Assembly (NCBI RefSeq): GCF_023556315.2
Contig: NZ_CP116221.1
Coordinates: 124,001-188,000 of the forward strand
Reading direction: 5' to 3'
Length of the DNA stretch: 64,000 nucleotides
Source: Psychroserpens ponticola
GTDB taxonomy: Bacteria > Bacteroidota > Bacteroidia > Flavobacteriales > Flavobacteriaceae
Shown: piece by piece, positions 44,817-54,788 of the stretch
Layout of the letters: the number at the start of each line of letters is the position of its first letter
How positions within the stretch are numbered: the stretch's first letter is position 1
Notes under the pieces: generated by a model
The model's input: only the letters and a program-made list of their open reading frames with translations
Database searches by the model: none
What the model was told of the DNA's origin: nothing
Program-made: the position numbers and the translations under genes

Positions 44817-44824
44817 TATATTTG
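44817..44824 (+). promoter_or_regulatory. -7 promoter box of rimP-nusA-infB
   Basis: Exact TATATTTG, with a TTG at 44793-44795 about 21 bases upstream. Transcription would begin near 44830, putting the hairpin at 44853-44873 within the leader. Confidence 0.6.
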
Positions 44825-44852
44825 CAGCGTTGTTTGAAGAAAAAAGAATAAT

Positions 44853-44878
44853 GAGCGGACGGGAAGTCCGCTCTTTTT
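44853..44878 (+). terminator. terminator-like hairpin in the rimP leader
   Basis: GAGCGGAC (44853-44860), loop GGGAA, GTCCGCTC (44866-44873), then five T, ending 9 bases before the rimP ATG. It has the form of an intrinsic terminator but lies between the probable promoter and the operon, so it may act as an attenuator or as an mRNA-end structure. Confidence 0.7.
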
Positions 44879-44887
44879 ATACTAAAA

Positions 44888-45352
44888 ATGTTCAGAGATT
44901 CCGTAAAAAAATTATTAGAAGAAGGTCTAAGTGAAAGAGAAGACCTGTTTTTAGTCGATTTTGATATGTCAGGAGATAATATCATTAAGGTTGTAATAGA
45001 TGGCGACAATGGAGTGCTTGTTGAAGATTGCATGTTTATTAGTAGAGCAATAGAGCATAATCTGGATAGAGAAGAACAAGATTTTTCTTTAGAAGTGTTG
45101 TCAGCAGGAGCAACGTCACCTTTAATCAATAAAAGACAATACAAAAAGAATATTGGCAGAACATTGAGTGTGAAAACAATAAATGATGAAGCTATTGAAG
45201 GTAAACTAACAGAAGTTAATGATGAAAAAATTCTTCTGGAGTGGAAAACAAGAGAGCCAAAACCAATTGGGAAAGGCAAAGTAACTGTAAAAAAGCAAGC
45301 TGAATTATCATACGATACGATAAGTACAGCTCAAGTTGTAATAAAATTTTAA
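44888..45352 (+). CDS. rimP: ribosome maturation factor RimP
   Basis: Protein of 154 residues needed for assembly of the 30S subunit. It has the family layout: an N-terminal alpha/beta domain with DLFLVDFDMSGDNIIKVVID and CMFISRAIEHNLD, then LEVLSAGATSPL and an SH3-like C-terminal domain. First gene of the classic rimP-nusA-infB order, 12 bases before nusA. A terminator-like hairpin lies just upstream. Confidence 0.95.
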   Translation: MFRDSVKKLLEEGLSEREDLFLVDFDMSGDNIIKVVIDGDNGVLVEDCMFISRAIEHNLDREEQDFSLEVLSAGATSPLINKRQYKKNIGRTLSVKTINDEAIEGKLTEVNDEKILLEWKTREPKPIGKGKVTVKKQAELSYDTISTAQVVIKF

Positions 45353-45364
45353 TTCATAAGAATA

Positions 45365-46597
45365 ATGGAAAATATTGCGTTAATTGATTCTTTTTCAGAG
45401 TTTAAAGACGAAAAGTTAATCGATCGTGTAACGTTAATGGCGATTTTAGAAGATGTGTTGAGAAATGCCTTAAAGAAAAAGTATGGCGACGATGATAACT
45501 TTGATATTATTATCAATCCAGATAAAGGTGATTTAGAGATTTGGAGAAATAGAATCGTTGTTGCAGATGATGAAGTTGAAGAACCAAACCAAGAAATAGC
45601 ATTATCTGAAGCACAAAAAATAGAACCTGATTTTGAAGTTGGTGAAGATGTCGCTGAAGAAGTTAAACTAGTTGATTTAGGTCGTCGTTCGATTTTAGCA
45701 TTAAGACAAAACTTAATTTCTAAAATTCACGAACATGATAATACCAACATCTATAAGCAGTTTAAAGATTTAGAAGGGGAAATTTATTCTGCTGAAGTAC
45801 ATCACATTCGTCACAGAGCTATCATTTTATTAGATGATGATGGTAACGAAATTATTCTTCCAAAGGATAAGCAAATTCCTTCTGATTTCTTTAGAAAAGG
45901 AGAAAATGTGAGAGGCATTATTGAAAGTGTAGAGCTCAAAGGAAACAAGCCAGCAATTATTATGTCAAGAACGGCTCCTGTTTTCCTTGAAAAATTATTT
46001 GAACAAGAAATTCCTGAAGTATTTGATGGTTTAATTACGATTAAAAAAGTAGTACGTATTCCTGGTGAAAAAGCAAAAGTTGCTGTTGATTCTTATGATG
46101 ATAGAATTGATCCTGTAGGTGCTTGTGTTGGTATGAAAGGTTCAAGAATTCATGGTATTGTACGTGAATTAGGAAATGAAAATATTGATGTTATCAATTT
46201 CACAAATAATCTTAATCTTTTTATCACAAGAGCATTAAGTCCTGCAAGAGTAACTTCAATTAAAATTAATGAAGAAACAAAACGTGCTGAAGTTTTATTA
46301 AAACCTGAAGAAGTTTCTAAAGCTATTGGTAGAGGTGGTCATAATATTAGACTAGCTGGTCAATTAACTGGTTATGAGATTGATGTGTTTAGAGAAGGTG
46401 CTGAGGAAGATGTCGAGTTAAATGAATTTACTGACGAAATTGAAGGCTGGATTATTGAAGAATTTAGTAAAGCAGGTTTAGATACTGCAAAAAGTATTTT
46501 AGAACAAGATGTAGTAGATCTTGTAAAGCGTACAGATTTAGAAGAAGAAACAATATTAGATGTTATTAGAATTCTTAAAGAAGAATTCGAAGAATAA
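45365..46597 (+). CDS. nusA: transcription factor NusA
   Basis: RNA polymerase-binding elongation, pausing and termination factor of 410 residues. The N-terminal polymerase-binding domain (about 1-130), an S1 domain (about 135-200) and two KH domains follow in order. PVGACVGMKGSRIHGIVREL marks the first KH and AIGRGGHNIRLAGQLTGYEI the second. The length is that of NusA without the extra C-terminal acidic repeats of Proteobacteria. It lies between rimP and infB in the same operon. Confidence 0.97.
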   Translation: MENIALIDSFSEFKDEKLIDRVTLMAILEDVLRNALKKKYGDDDNFDIIINPDKGDLEIWRNRIVVADDEVEEPNQEIALSEAQKIEPDFEVGEDVAEEVKLVDLGRRSILALRQNLISKIHEHDNTNIYKQFKDLEGEIYSAEVHHIRHRAIILLDDDGNEIILPKDKQIPSDFFRKGENVRGIIESVELKGNKPAIIMSRTAPVFLEKLFEQEIPEVFDGLITIKKVVRIPGEKAKVAVDSYDDRIDPVGACVGMKGSRIHGIVRELGNENIDVINFTNNLNLFITRALSPARVTSIKINEETKRAEVLLKPEEVSKAIGRGGHNIRLAGQLTGYEIDVFREGAEEDVELNEFTDEIEGWIIEEFSKAGLDTAKSILEQDVVDLVKRTDLEEETILDVIRILKEEFEE

Positions 46598-46662
46598 TAC
46601 TAGCTTAACATTGTAAAGTTAATTTGGTATAAAAGATTTTTAAGTTATATTATAAGCGATTT

Positions 46663-49419
46663 ATGGCTCAAACAAGATTAAATAAAGTATTACGAGAACT
46701 CAATATTTCTATTGATCGTGCTGTTGATTTTTTAGAATCAAAAGGCGTCGAAATAGAGAAGAGTCCTAATACCAAAATATCAGAGGACGTTTACACAATT
46801 CTTTCCAATGAATTTCAAACGGATGCTAATAAAAAAATGGCGTCGCAGGAAGTTAGTGAAGCAAAACTAAAGGAAAAGGAAGAATTGCGCGAACAGAGAG
46901 AGCGTGAGTTAGAAGAAAAGGCTAAAGAAGAAGAGAGAAAGAGTAAAGAAGTTGTTAAAGCAAAAGCTGAACTTAGTGGTCCCAAACAAGTTGGTAAAAT
47001 AGACTTAGACAAACCTAAAAAAGTAGCTGAACCAAAGCCTGAAGAACCTAAGGAAGATAAAAAACCTGAAGTTAAAAAGGAAGAAGTTAAAGAAGATGCT
47101 CCAAAAACTGAAGCATCACCTAAAAAAGAGGAAACTCCTAAGAAGGTAGAAGAAACGCCTAAGAAGGCGGATCATAAAGTTAAAGAAGAACCTAAGAAAG
47201 AAGTTAAAGACGAGTCTCCGAGTGAGCCTGTAGATGAAACCTTAAAAACGCAATACAAAAAGCTAACAGGCCCTAAAATTGCTGGAGAAAAAATTGACCT
47301 TTCTAAGTTTAATAAGCCTAAAAAGAAAAAAGAAGAAAAGAAACCAGCTGATAATAAAACGGGTTCTGGTGACGCAAATAAAAAGAAAAGAAGACGTATT
47401 AGTAAAGGGCCAGGATCTCCTGGAGGAAATGCTGGTTATGGAAACAGAGGCGGAAACCAAAGAGGTGGTTATAAAGGAAAAGGAAAACGTACAACAACAG
47501 TTAAAGAAGAGCCAAGTGCAGAAGAAGTTCAAAAGCAAGTACGAGAAACGCTAGAAAAACTTCAAGGTAAATCGAGCAAAGGAAAAGGCGCAAAATATAG
47601 AAGAGAAAAAAGAGAACAACATAGAGAACAAACAGAAATTGATCAGAAAATTGAAGATGCGGAAAGCAAAATTCTTAAAGTAACAGAGTTTGTTACTGCT
47701 AATGAAGTTGCTACCATGATGAATGTTTCTGTGACTGAAATTATTTCGGCATGTATGTCACTCGGTATGATGGTGACCATGAACCAACGTTTAGATGCTG
47801 AAACTTTATCGGTTGTGGCTGATGAATTTGGTTATAATGTTGATTTTATTACTGCTGATATTGAAGAATCTATTGAAGAGATCGAAGATAAACCAGAAGA
47901 TTTAGTATCACGTGCTCCTATTATTACAGTTATGGGTCATGTAGATCATGGTAAAACATCGCTTCTAGATTATATTCGTAAAGAAAATGTAATCGCTGGA
48001 GAATCTGGTGGAATTACACAGCATATAGGTGCTTATGGTGTTCAATTAGAAAATGGACAAAAAATAGCATTCCTAGATACACCAGGTCACGAAGCCTTTA
48101 CAGCCATGCGTGCTCGTGGTGCTCAAGTAACCGATTTAGCAATTATTGTTGTTGCAGCAGATGATTCAATCATGCCGCAAACTAAAGAAGCTATTGCTCA
48201 TGCTCAAGCAGCAGAAGTGCCAATAGTTTTTGCAATTAATAAAATTGATAAAGAAGGTGCAAATCCTGAAAAAGTAAAAGAAGGCTTGGCACAAATGAAT
48301 TTATTAGTTGAAGATTGGGGAGGGAAAATCCAATCCCATGATATTTCAGCTAAAAATGGAACTGGTGTTAAAGAATTATTAGAAAAAGTATTGCTTGAAG
48401 CTGAATTATTAGAGTTAAAAGCAAATCCAAATAAATTAGCAAACGGAACTGTTGTTGAAGCCTTTTTAGATAAAGGTCGTGGATACGTATCAACAATTTT
48501 AGTTCAAGCTGGAACATTAAAAGTTGGTGATTACGTACTTGCTGGTAAAAACAGTGGTAAAGTAAAAGCAATGCATGATGAACGTGGCAATGAAGTTAAA
48601 GTTGCTGGACCATCAACTCCTGTATCAATATTAGGATTAGATGGAGCGCCTCAAGCGGGTGATAAGTTTAATGTGTTTGAAGATGAAAGAGAAGCTAAGC
48701 AAATTGCAGCAAAACGTACACAGTTACAACGTGAACAATCTGTTAGAACGCAACGTCATATTACTCTTGATGAAATCGGACGTCGAATTGCACTTGGTGA
48801 TTTCCAAGAATTAAATATCATTCTTAAAGGTGATGTAGATGGTTCTGTTGAAGCATTAACAGATTCATTCCAAAAATTATCTACTGAAGAAATTCAAGTT
48901 AATATCATACATAAAGGTGTTGGAGCCATTACCGAAAGTGATGTCTTATTAGCAACAGCTTCTGATGCAATTATTATCGGATTTAATGTGAGACCAATGG
49001 GTAATGCACGTCAAATTGCAGATAACGAAGAAATTGATATCAGAACATACTCTATTATCTATGACGCCATCAATGATTTGAAAGATGCGATGGAAGGTAT
49101 GTTGTCTCCAGAGCTTAAAGAAGAAATTACTGGTACAGCAGAAATTAGAGAAACCTTTAAGATTTCTAAAATTGGAACTATTGCTGGTTGTATGGTAACT
49201 AATGGTAAGATCTATAGAAGTTCAGGAATTCGTTTAATTCGTGATGGTGTTGTAATTCACACTGGCGAATTAACATCATTAAAACGTTTTAAAGATGATG
49301 CCAAAGAAGTTGCAAAAGGTTACGATTGTGGTTTGCAATTAAAAAATTACAATGATATTCAAATTGATGATGTTATCGAAGCTTTCCAAGAAGTAGAAGT
49401 TAAAAAGAAATTGAAATAA
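46663..49419 (+). CDS. infB: translation initiation factor IF-2
   Basis: GTPase of 918 residues that places initiator tRNA on the 30S subunit. An N-terminal IF2_N domain (1-55) is followed by a long Lys/Glu/Pro-rich linker (about 60-330) and a second IF2_N-like segment (about 340-400). The G domain begins near 422 with [12 protein letters not shown], then [11 protein letters not shown] and [10 protein letters not shown]. Domains II-IV follow to the end. The linker's biased composition creates several false reading frames in other frames. The gene ends at a strong hairpin terminator at 49471-49503. Confidence 0.97.
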   Translation: MAQTRLNKVLRELNISIDRAVDFLESKGVEIEKSPNTKISEDVYTILSNEFQTDANKKMASQEVSEAKLKEKEELREQRERELEEKAKEEERKSKEVVKAKAELSGPKQVGKIDLDKPKKVAEPKPEEPKEDKKPEVKKEEVKEDAPKTEASPKKEETPKKVEETPKKADHKVKEEPKKEVKDESPSEPVDETLKTQYKKLTGPKIAGEKIDLSKFNKPKKKKEEKKPADNKTGSGDANKKKRRRISKGPGSPGGNAGYGNRGGNQRGGYKGKGKRTTTVKEEPSAEEVQKQVRETLEKLQGKSSKGKGAKYRREKREQHREQTEIDQKIEDAESKILKVTEFVTANEVATMMNVSVTEIISACMSLGMMVTMNQRLDAETLSVVADEFGYNVDFITADIEESIEEIEDKPEDLVSRAPIITVMGHVDHGKTSLLDYIRKENVIAGESGGITQHIGAYGVQLENGQKIAFLDTPGHEAFTAMRARGAQVTDLAIIVVAADDSIMPQTKEAIAHAQAAEVPIVFAINKIDKEGANPEKVKEGLAQMNLLVEDWGGKIQSHDISAKNGTGVKELLEKVLLEAELLELKANPNKLANGTVVEAFLDKGRGYVSTILVQAGTLKVGDYVLAGKNSGKVKAMHDERGNEVKVAGPSTPVSILGLDGAPQAGDKFNVFEDEREAKQIAAKRTQLQREQSVRTQRHITLDEIGRRIALGDFQELNIILKGDVDGSVEALTDSFQKLSTEEIQVNIIHKGVGAITESDVLLATASDAIIIGFNVRPMGNARQIADNEEIDIRTYSIIYDAINDLKDAMEGMLSPELKEEITGTAEIRETFKISKIGTIAGCMVTNGKIYRSSGIRLIRDGVVIHTGELTSLKRFKDDAKEVAKGYDCGLQLKNYNDIQIDDVIEAFQEVEVKKKLK

Positions 49420-49470
49420 TCAATGTCACTTTGACTGATTGTGATTTTATCGAAATGATATCGAGAAGTA

Positions 49471-49503
49471 TAAAAAAAAAGCGACCAATTGGTCGCTTTT
49501 TTT
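49471..49503. terminator. terminator between infB and the SPOR gene
   Basis: Palindrome GCGACCAATTGGTCGC (49481-49496) with nine A before and seven T after. It can act for both converging genes. Confidence 0.93.
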
Positions 49504-49525
49504 ATGAGGTTTAAATACAATCGAT

Positions 49526-49909
49526 TTATTTTTTATCTTTCTTAGGTTCAAAAATAAAAGCATTATTATATTTTCTTTTTATTTTTAAAAGCGCTTTGTC
49601 AGCTTCTAATCGGCTTCTAAAATTTCCGACCCATATTTTTGTGTTTGGCGAATCAAATTCCATACTTACAGGCCATTCATTGAATGCGTTTAAAAAATTC
49701 TGCTTAGAGGATTCAGCACCCGAACGAGTTCCAGAATATACTTGAATCTTATATAGATTTACCGTTTTAACGTCTTTCTTGAATTCTAATAATTTATCTA
49801 TATCACTATCCTGATCTATAGAAACAGTTCCACTTTGTGCAAAACTCACAATTGAAAGGTTTAAAAAAGCGATCGCGATTATTAAAAATTTTATATCATG
49901 TTTAATCAT
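49526..49909 (-). CDS. exported SPOR-domain protein
   Basis: Protein of 127 residues with an N-terminal signal peptide (ending IVSFAQ) and a C-terminal SPOR domain (about 50-120): YKIQVYSGTRSGAES, then TKIWVGNFRSRLEADKALL and AFIFEP. SPOR domains bind peptidoglycan lacking stem peptides, typically at division sites, so a periplasmic envelope role is likely. It is convergent with infB and stands alone. Confidence 0.9.
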   Translation of the reverse strand: MIKHDIKFLIIAIAFLNLSIVSFAQSGTVSIDQDSDIDKLLEFKKDVKTVNLYKIQVYSGTRSGAESSKQNFLNAFNEWPVSMEFDSPNTKIWVGNFRSRLEADKALLKIKRKYNNAFIFEPKKDKK

Positions 49910-50064
49910 AACTATCTAATTTAATGCAAAGAAAATGTTTTTTTTTAAGTGAGAACATATTTGTTTCAATTATATAACTTATTGAAGATTTAAAATATTA
50001 TTTAGAATCTGTATAAATTAACAATTAACAGTTCACTAACATTTCTAAAATCGACATTATATGT

Positions 50065-50072
50065 TATTTTTG
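50065..50072 (+). promoter_or_regulatory. -7 promoter box of the act-cox operon
   Basis: TATTTTTG matches TAnnTTTG and lies 36 bases upstream of the actA ATG. No -33 TTG is clear. Confidence 0.5.
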
Positions 50073-50108
50073 CGTGAGATTTTACAAACGTTTTTTTCAA
50101 TTTAATTA

Positions 50109-51455
50109 ATGAAAAAATCATACCAAAGTTTAGAAGATAATTCAACTAACACTATGATACAAGTGATTTACCGTAAACTAACAGCAAATTTTCTCAATTT
50201 AGGGTTAGTTTTTTTACTCACGATTTCTACTTCACTTACTGCTCAAGAAGGTGATCCCGCAAAAGGAAAAACTTTATTTAATACTAACTGTGCATCTTGT
50301 CATCAATTAGATAAGAAAATGACTGGACCTGCTTTACGTAATGTGGAAGCGCGTCTAAATGATGAGCAAGGTTTAGAAAGAGAGTGGTTAGACAAATGGA
50401 TTAGAAATAGTGCTGGTTTAGTTAAAACTGGTGATGCGTATGCTAACCAAATTTTTAATGAGTATAATGGAACAGCTATGACTGCTTTTCCTCAATTATC
50501 AGATCAAGATATTTCTGATGTATTAGCATATACAGCTGAACCTAAAAAGGAACCAGTAATAACTCCAGGTACTGAAACAGGAGGTGGAACAAATGCTGAT
50601 TCTGATGGTGTTTCTAATAAATTAATCTTAGGCGCATTAGCAATCTTATTTGTGTTATTAGCAATGGCTTTGATTTTAGTTCGTAAAACATTAAATCGTT
50701 TTGCTGAAGCTAAAGGTGTAGATATTGCAAAAGAAGACAAGAGTCTACCTTTATGGAAAGCCTTTGTGCAAAATCAATTCCTAGTTTTGGTTTTTTCAAT
50801 ATTTCTATTATTATCAAGTGCTTATTTTGTATTTGGTTATTTGATGCAAGTAGGTGTTGATCAAGGTTACGAACCTGTTCAGCCAATTCACTATTCACAT
50901 AGAATACATGCTGGAGATAATGGTATTGATTGTAAATACTGTCACTCGTCGGCTAGAGTAAGTAAAACGTCAGGTATTCCTTCGTTAAATGTTTGTATGA
51001 ACTGTCATAAATCTATTTATGAAGTTGCAGCAGAGACACAAGCTGAAGGTCAAAATGAATATGGTGTTGATTACAATGCTGAAATTAAAAAACTTTATGA
51101 TGCTGTTGGTTGGGATGATGCTGAGCAAAAGTATACTGGTGAAACAAAACCTGTAAAATGGGTAAGAATTCATAATCTGCCTGATTTTGCGTATTTCAAC
51201 CATTCACAACACGTTACTGTTGCAGGTGTAGAATGTCAAACATGTCATGGACCCGTTGAAGAAATGGAAGTGATGTATCAATATGCACCTTTAACAATGG
51301 GTTGGTGTATCGATTGTCATAGAAAAACGGAAGTCAATGTAAAAGATAATGCGTATTACACAAAAATACATGAGCAATTGTCTAAGAAATATGGTGTAGA
51401 TAAATTAACAGCTGCTCAAATGGGTGGACTGGAATGTGGAAAATGCCATTACTAA
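50109..51455 (+). CDS. actA: alternative complex III subunit A, multihaem cytochrome c
   Basis: Electron-transfer subunit of 448 residues on the periplasmic face of alternative complex III. A signal segment (ending STSLTAQ) leads to a monohaem cytochrome domain (CASCH) and a membrane helix (LILGALAILFVLLAMALILV), then a second membrane helix. Five more haem sites follow: CKYCH, CMNCH, CQTCH, CIDCH and CGKCH, giving six CXXCH in total. The first ATG (50109) and the one at 50154 are both possible starts; the second gives a more usual signal peptide. First gene of actABCDEF-coxBA. Confidence 0.94.
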   Translation: MKKSYQSLEDNSTNTMIQVIYRKLTANFLNLGLVFLLTISTSLTAQEGDPAKGKTLFNTNCASCHQLDKKMTGPALRNVEARLNDEQGLEREWLDKWIRNSAGLVKTGDAYANQIFNEYNGTAMTAFPQLSDQDISDVLAYTAEPKKEPVITPGTETGGGTNADSDGVSNKLILGALAILFVLLAMALILVRKTLNRFAEAKGVDIAKEDKSLPLWKAFVQNQFLVLVFSIFLLLSSAYFVFGYLMQVGVDQGYEPVQPIHYSHRIHAGDNGIDCKYCHSSARVSKTSGIPSLNVCMNCHKSIYEVAAETQAEGQNEYGVDYNAEIKKLYDAVGWDDAEQKYTGETKPVKWVRIHNLPDFAYFNHSQHVTVAGVECQTCHGPVEEMEVMYQYAPLTMGWCIDCHRKTEVNVKDNAYYTKIHEQLSKKYGVDKLTAAQMGGLECGKCHY

Positions 51456-51488
51456 TAAGTTTAATAAGAAGTAATTCAATTATATAAT

Positions 51489-54400
51489 ATGTCATCAAAC
51501 AAGAAATACTGGAAAAGTGTTGAAGAGCTAAACGAAAATAGCTCTATTGTTGAGACGCTTAAACAGAATGAATTTGTTAATGAGATTCCTACCGATGAGT
51601 TTTTAGGTAATAAAGAATCTTTAGAAACGTCTTCTACTACGCGTCGTGACTTTTTAAAGTATGTAGGTTTTAGTACTGCTGCAGCGTCTTTAGCGGCTTG
51701 TGAAGGGCCAGTAATTAAATCTATTCCTTACGTAGTACAGCCTCAAGAGATTATTCCTGGAGTTGCTAATTACTATGCAACAACCATTGCTAATGGTTTT
51801 GACTTTGCAAGTATATTGGTTAAAACTCGTGAAGGCCGTCCAATTAAAATTGAAAATAATACAATGGCTGGTACTAATGGTAGTGCTAATGCTAGAGTTA
51901 ACGCTTCAGTTTTAGGATTGTATGATATATTGAGAGTGAAGTCACCAATGAAAGGTGAATCTGAAATTTCTTGGTCAACTTTAGATACAGAAGTAGGGCA
52001 AAAGTTAAATGCAATGAAGTCTTCTGGAAAGCAAATCGTGTTATTAACACAAACATTTGCGAGTCCATCGACATCAAAATTAATTTCTGAGTTCTCAGCT
52101 AAATATGGAAATGTACGTCACGTTGTTTACGATGCAGTTTCAGAATCGTCAGCATTAGATGCTTATCAAGCTAAATATGGTGAACGTGGCTTAGCAAATT
52201 ATGATTTCTCTAAGGCAGGAACAATTGTGTCTGTTGGAGCAGATTTCTTGGGAGATTGGCAAGGTGGAGGATTTGATTCAGGATATGCTAAAGGGCGTGT
52301 GCCAAAGGAAGGTAAGATGTCTCGTCATATTCAATTTGAATCAAATATGTCATTATCTGGAGCAAATGCAGATAAACGTGTGCCATTAACTCCAAGTCAA
52401 CAAAAACAAGCTTTAGCAAAATTATATAGTTTAGTTGTTGGTGGTTCTGTATCATCAGACTTACCTGAAAATATAAATTTAGCTGTTCAAAGTGCAGCAA
52501 ACGAATTAAAGAGAGCTGGAAGAAACGGAGTTTTAGTTACTGGCATTCAAGATGTCAATGCTCAAGCAGTTGTATTAGCAATTAATGAGTCTTTAGGTAG
52601 TAAAGCATTTGATCCCAAAACAACGATTAAAACAAGACAAGGTCGTACTGAAGAGCTTATGACTTTAGTTGCTGATATGAAAGCTGGAAAAGTTGGAGCT
52701 GTAATCATGAGTGGTGTAAATCCAATGTATACACTTCCTAACGCAGTTGATTTTGCCGAAGGTCTAGAAAAGACAGAATTATCTGTAGCATTCTCTTTAA
52801 AATCTGATGAAACATCTTCAGCTTGTGATTATATCGCAGCTGCACCTCACTATTTGGAATCTTGGGGAGATGTTGAAATGAAAAAAGGACATTTCAGCGT
52901 AATGCAACCAACTATACGTCCATTATTTGATACGCGTCAATTTCAAGAGGCATTATTAAAATGGACTGATAACGATTTGTCGTATCGTGAGTATATTAAA
53001 GAAGCTTGGGGAACTTCAGTATTATCTGGAACTTCCTTTAATAAAGCCGTTCAAGATGGGGTTTATGTTCCTGGAGTTTTTGGAAGTAATCCAACAGGGT
53101 CTTCTATTACAACTACAGAGACGTCAACAGAGCTAAAAGATAAAAAAGACAGAACTTTATTTGGTGGGATTATTCATGATGTTGCTGTTGGTGTTGGAAT
53201 TAAGGATGAAGATAAAGATGAATATGTTACGACAACATCATCTTCAACTACAACATCAGGAAACTCAAATTCTGTTTCAGGTATAGCTGCAATAAATGCA
53301 GGAAATGCTGCAAGGACGTTAGCTTCTTCTAAAACCGAAGGTATGGAGTTACAACTCTATACAAAAACAGGAATGGGAGATGGTCAACAAGCTAACAACC
53401 CTTGGTTACAAGAATTTCCTGATCCAATTACAAGAACATCTTGGGATAACTATTTAACAATTTCTGCAGCTGATGCAAAATCATTGAATTTAGTAAATGA
53501 GCATGAAGCAACGGGTGGTTTAAATGGTAGTTATGCGGATTTGATTGTAAACGGTGTTACTGTTAAAAATGTACCTGTAATTATTCAACCAGGTCAAGCT
53601 AAAGGTTCTTTAGGACTGTCTTTAGGATTTGGTAGAACTACAGGTTTAAAAGACGAAATGAAGACTGGTGTAAACGCTTATCCGTTATATCAGAATTTTA
53701 ATAACGTACAAAGTGTATCTATTAGTAAAGCTTCTGGAATGCATGAATTTGCATGTGTCCAGTTACAGAATACATTAATGGGTCGTGGAGATATTATAAA
53801 GGAAACAACTTTAGAAATCTTCAATACAAAAGATAGAAATGTTTGGAATAAGGTGCCAACAGTATCTTTAAATCATGAAGAGGTTGAAGTAACATCTCCT
53901 GAAGTTGATTTATGGGATGAGTTTGATAGATCTATTGGTCATCATTTCAATTTATCTATTGATTTAAATTCATGTACAGGTTGTGGTGCATGTGTAATTG
54001 CTTGTCACGCTGAAAACAATGTGCCTGTTGTAGGTAAGGAAGAAATTAGACGAAGTCGTGATATGCACTGGTTGCGTATTGATAGATATTATTCTTCAGA
54101 AGATACGTTTTCTGAAGATGATACTAAAAAAGAAGAATTTTCTGGACTTTGGGGAGATAAAGGGTCGTTAGGCGGATTTGGAGAAATGGAACATCCAGCT
54201 GATAATCCACAAGTAGCTTTCCAACCAGTAATGTGTCAACACTGTAATCATGCACCTTGTGAAACAGTTTGTCCAGTAGCAGCAACATCACATGGTCGTC
54301 AAGGTCAAAATCATATGGCTTACAACCGTTGTGTAGGAACACGTTATTGTGCAAATAACTGTCCATACAAAGTAAGACGTTTCAACTGGTTCTTATACAA

Positions 54401-54758
54401 TAAGAATGACGAGTTTGATTACTATATGAATGACGATTTAGGACGTATGGTATTAAATCCAGATGTTGTTGTTCGTTCTCGTGGTGTAATGGAAAAATGT
54501 TCTATGTGTATTCAAAAAACACAGAAAACAATTCTTGATGCTAAACGCGATGGACGTGAAATTAAAGATGGAGAGTTTCAAACAGCATGTTCTGCAGCTT
54601 GTAGTAGTGGAGCAATGGTATTTGGTGACATCAATGATAAAGACAGTGAAGTTGCAAAACTTTTAAAAGATGATCGTATGTATCACTTATTAGAAAGTGT
54701 TGGTACTAAGCCAAATGTGCAGTACCATACTAAAGTGAGAAATACAACAGAAGCATAA
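51489..54758 (+). CDS. actB: alternative complex III subunit B, molybdopterin-oxidoreductase-like with Fe-S domain
   Basis: Protein of 1089 residues. The N-terminal TTRRDFLKYVGFSTAAASLA is a Tat export signal. The large middle part (about 70-790) has the molybdopterin oxidoreductase fold, which in alternative complex III lacks the cofactor. The C-terminal part (about 820-1030) is a ferredoxin-like domain with cysteine groups CTGCGACVIAC, CQHCNHAPCETVC, CVGTRYCANNC and CSMC, enough for several Fe-S clusters carrying electrons toward the haems of ActA. It starts 33 bases after actA. Confidence 0.95.
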   Translation: MSSNKKYWKSVEELNENSSIVETLKQNEFVNEIPTDEFLGNKESLETSSTTRRDFLKYVGFSTAAASLAACEGPVIKSIPYVVQPQEIIPGVANYYATTIANGFDFASILVKTREGRPIKIENNTMAGTNGSANARVNASVLGLYDILRVKSPMKGESEISWSTLDTEVGQKLNAMKSSGKQIVLLTQTFASPSTSKLISEFSAKYGNVRHVVYDAVSESSALDAYQAKYGERGLANYDFSKAGTIVSVGADFLGDWQGGGFDSGYAKGRVPKEGKMSRHIQFESNMSLSGANADKRVPLTPSQQKQALAKLYSLVVGGSVSSDLPENINLAVQSAANELKRAGRNGVLVTGIQDVNAQAVVLAINESLGSKAFDPKTTIKTRQGRTEELMTLVADMKAGKVGAVIMSGVNPMYTLPNAVDFAEGLEKTELSVAFSLKSDETSSACDYIAAAPHYLESWGDVEMKKGHFSVMQPTIRPLFDTRQFQEALLKWTDNDLSYREYIKEAWGTSVLSGTSFNKAVQDGVYVPGVFGSNPTGSSITTTETSTELKDKKDRTLFGGIIHDVAVGVGIKDEDKDEYVTTTSSSTTTSGNSNSVSGIAAINAGNAARTLASSKTEGMELQLYTKTGMGDGQQANNPWLQEFPDPITRTSWDNYLTISAADAKSLNLVNEHEATGGLNGSYADLIVNGVTVKNVPVIIQPGQAKGSLGLSLGFGRTTGLKDEMKTGVNAYPLYQNFNNVQSVSISKASGMHEFACVQLQNTLMGRGDIIKETTLEIFNTKDRNVWNKVPTVSLNHEEVEVTSPEVDLWDEFDRSIGHHFNLSIDLNSCTGCGACVIACHAENNVPVVGKEEIRRSRDMHWLRIDRYYSSEDTFSEDDTKKEEFSGLWGDKGSLGGFGEMEHPADNPQVAFQPVMCQHCNHAPCETVCPVAATSHGRQGQNHMAYNRCVGTRYCANNCPYKVRRFNWFLYNKNDEFDYYMNDDLGRMVLNPDVVVRSRGVMEKCSMCIQKTQKTILDAKRDGREIKDGEFQTACSAACSSGAMVFGDINDKDSEVAKLLKDDRMYHLLESVGTKPNVQYHTKVRNTTEA

Positions 54759-54788
54759 AAATTAATTAAGAAACAATTATAATAGATT

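Noticed and set aside
46815-47554. Several reading frames on both strands inside the first part of infB
   Set aside because: They arise from the Lys/Glu-rich, AAG/GAA-biased linker of IF-2 and have no protein-like composition of their own.
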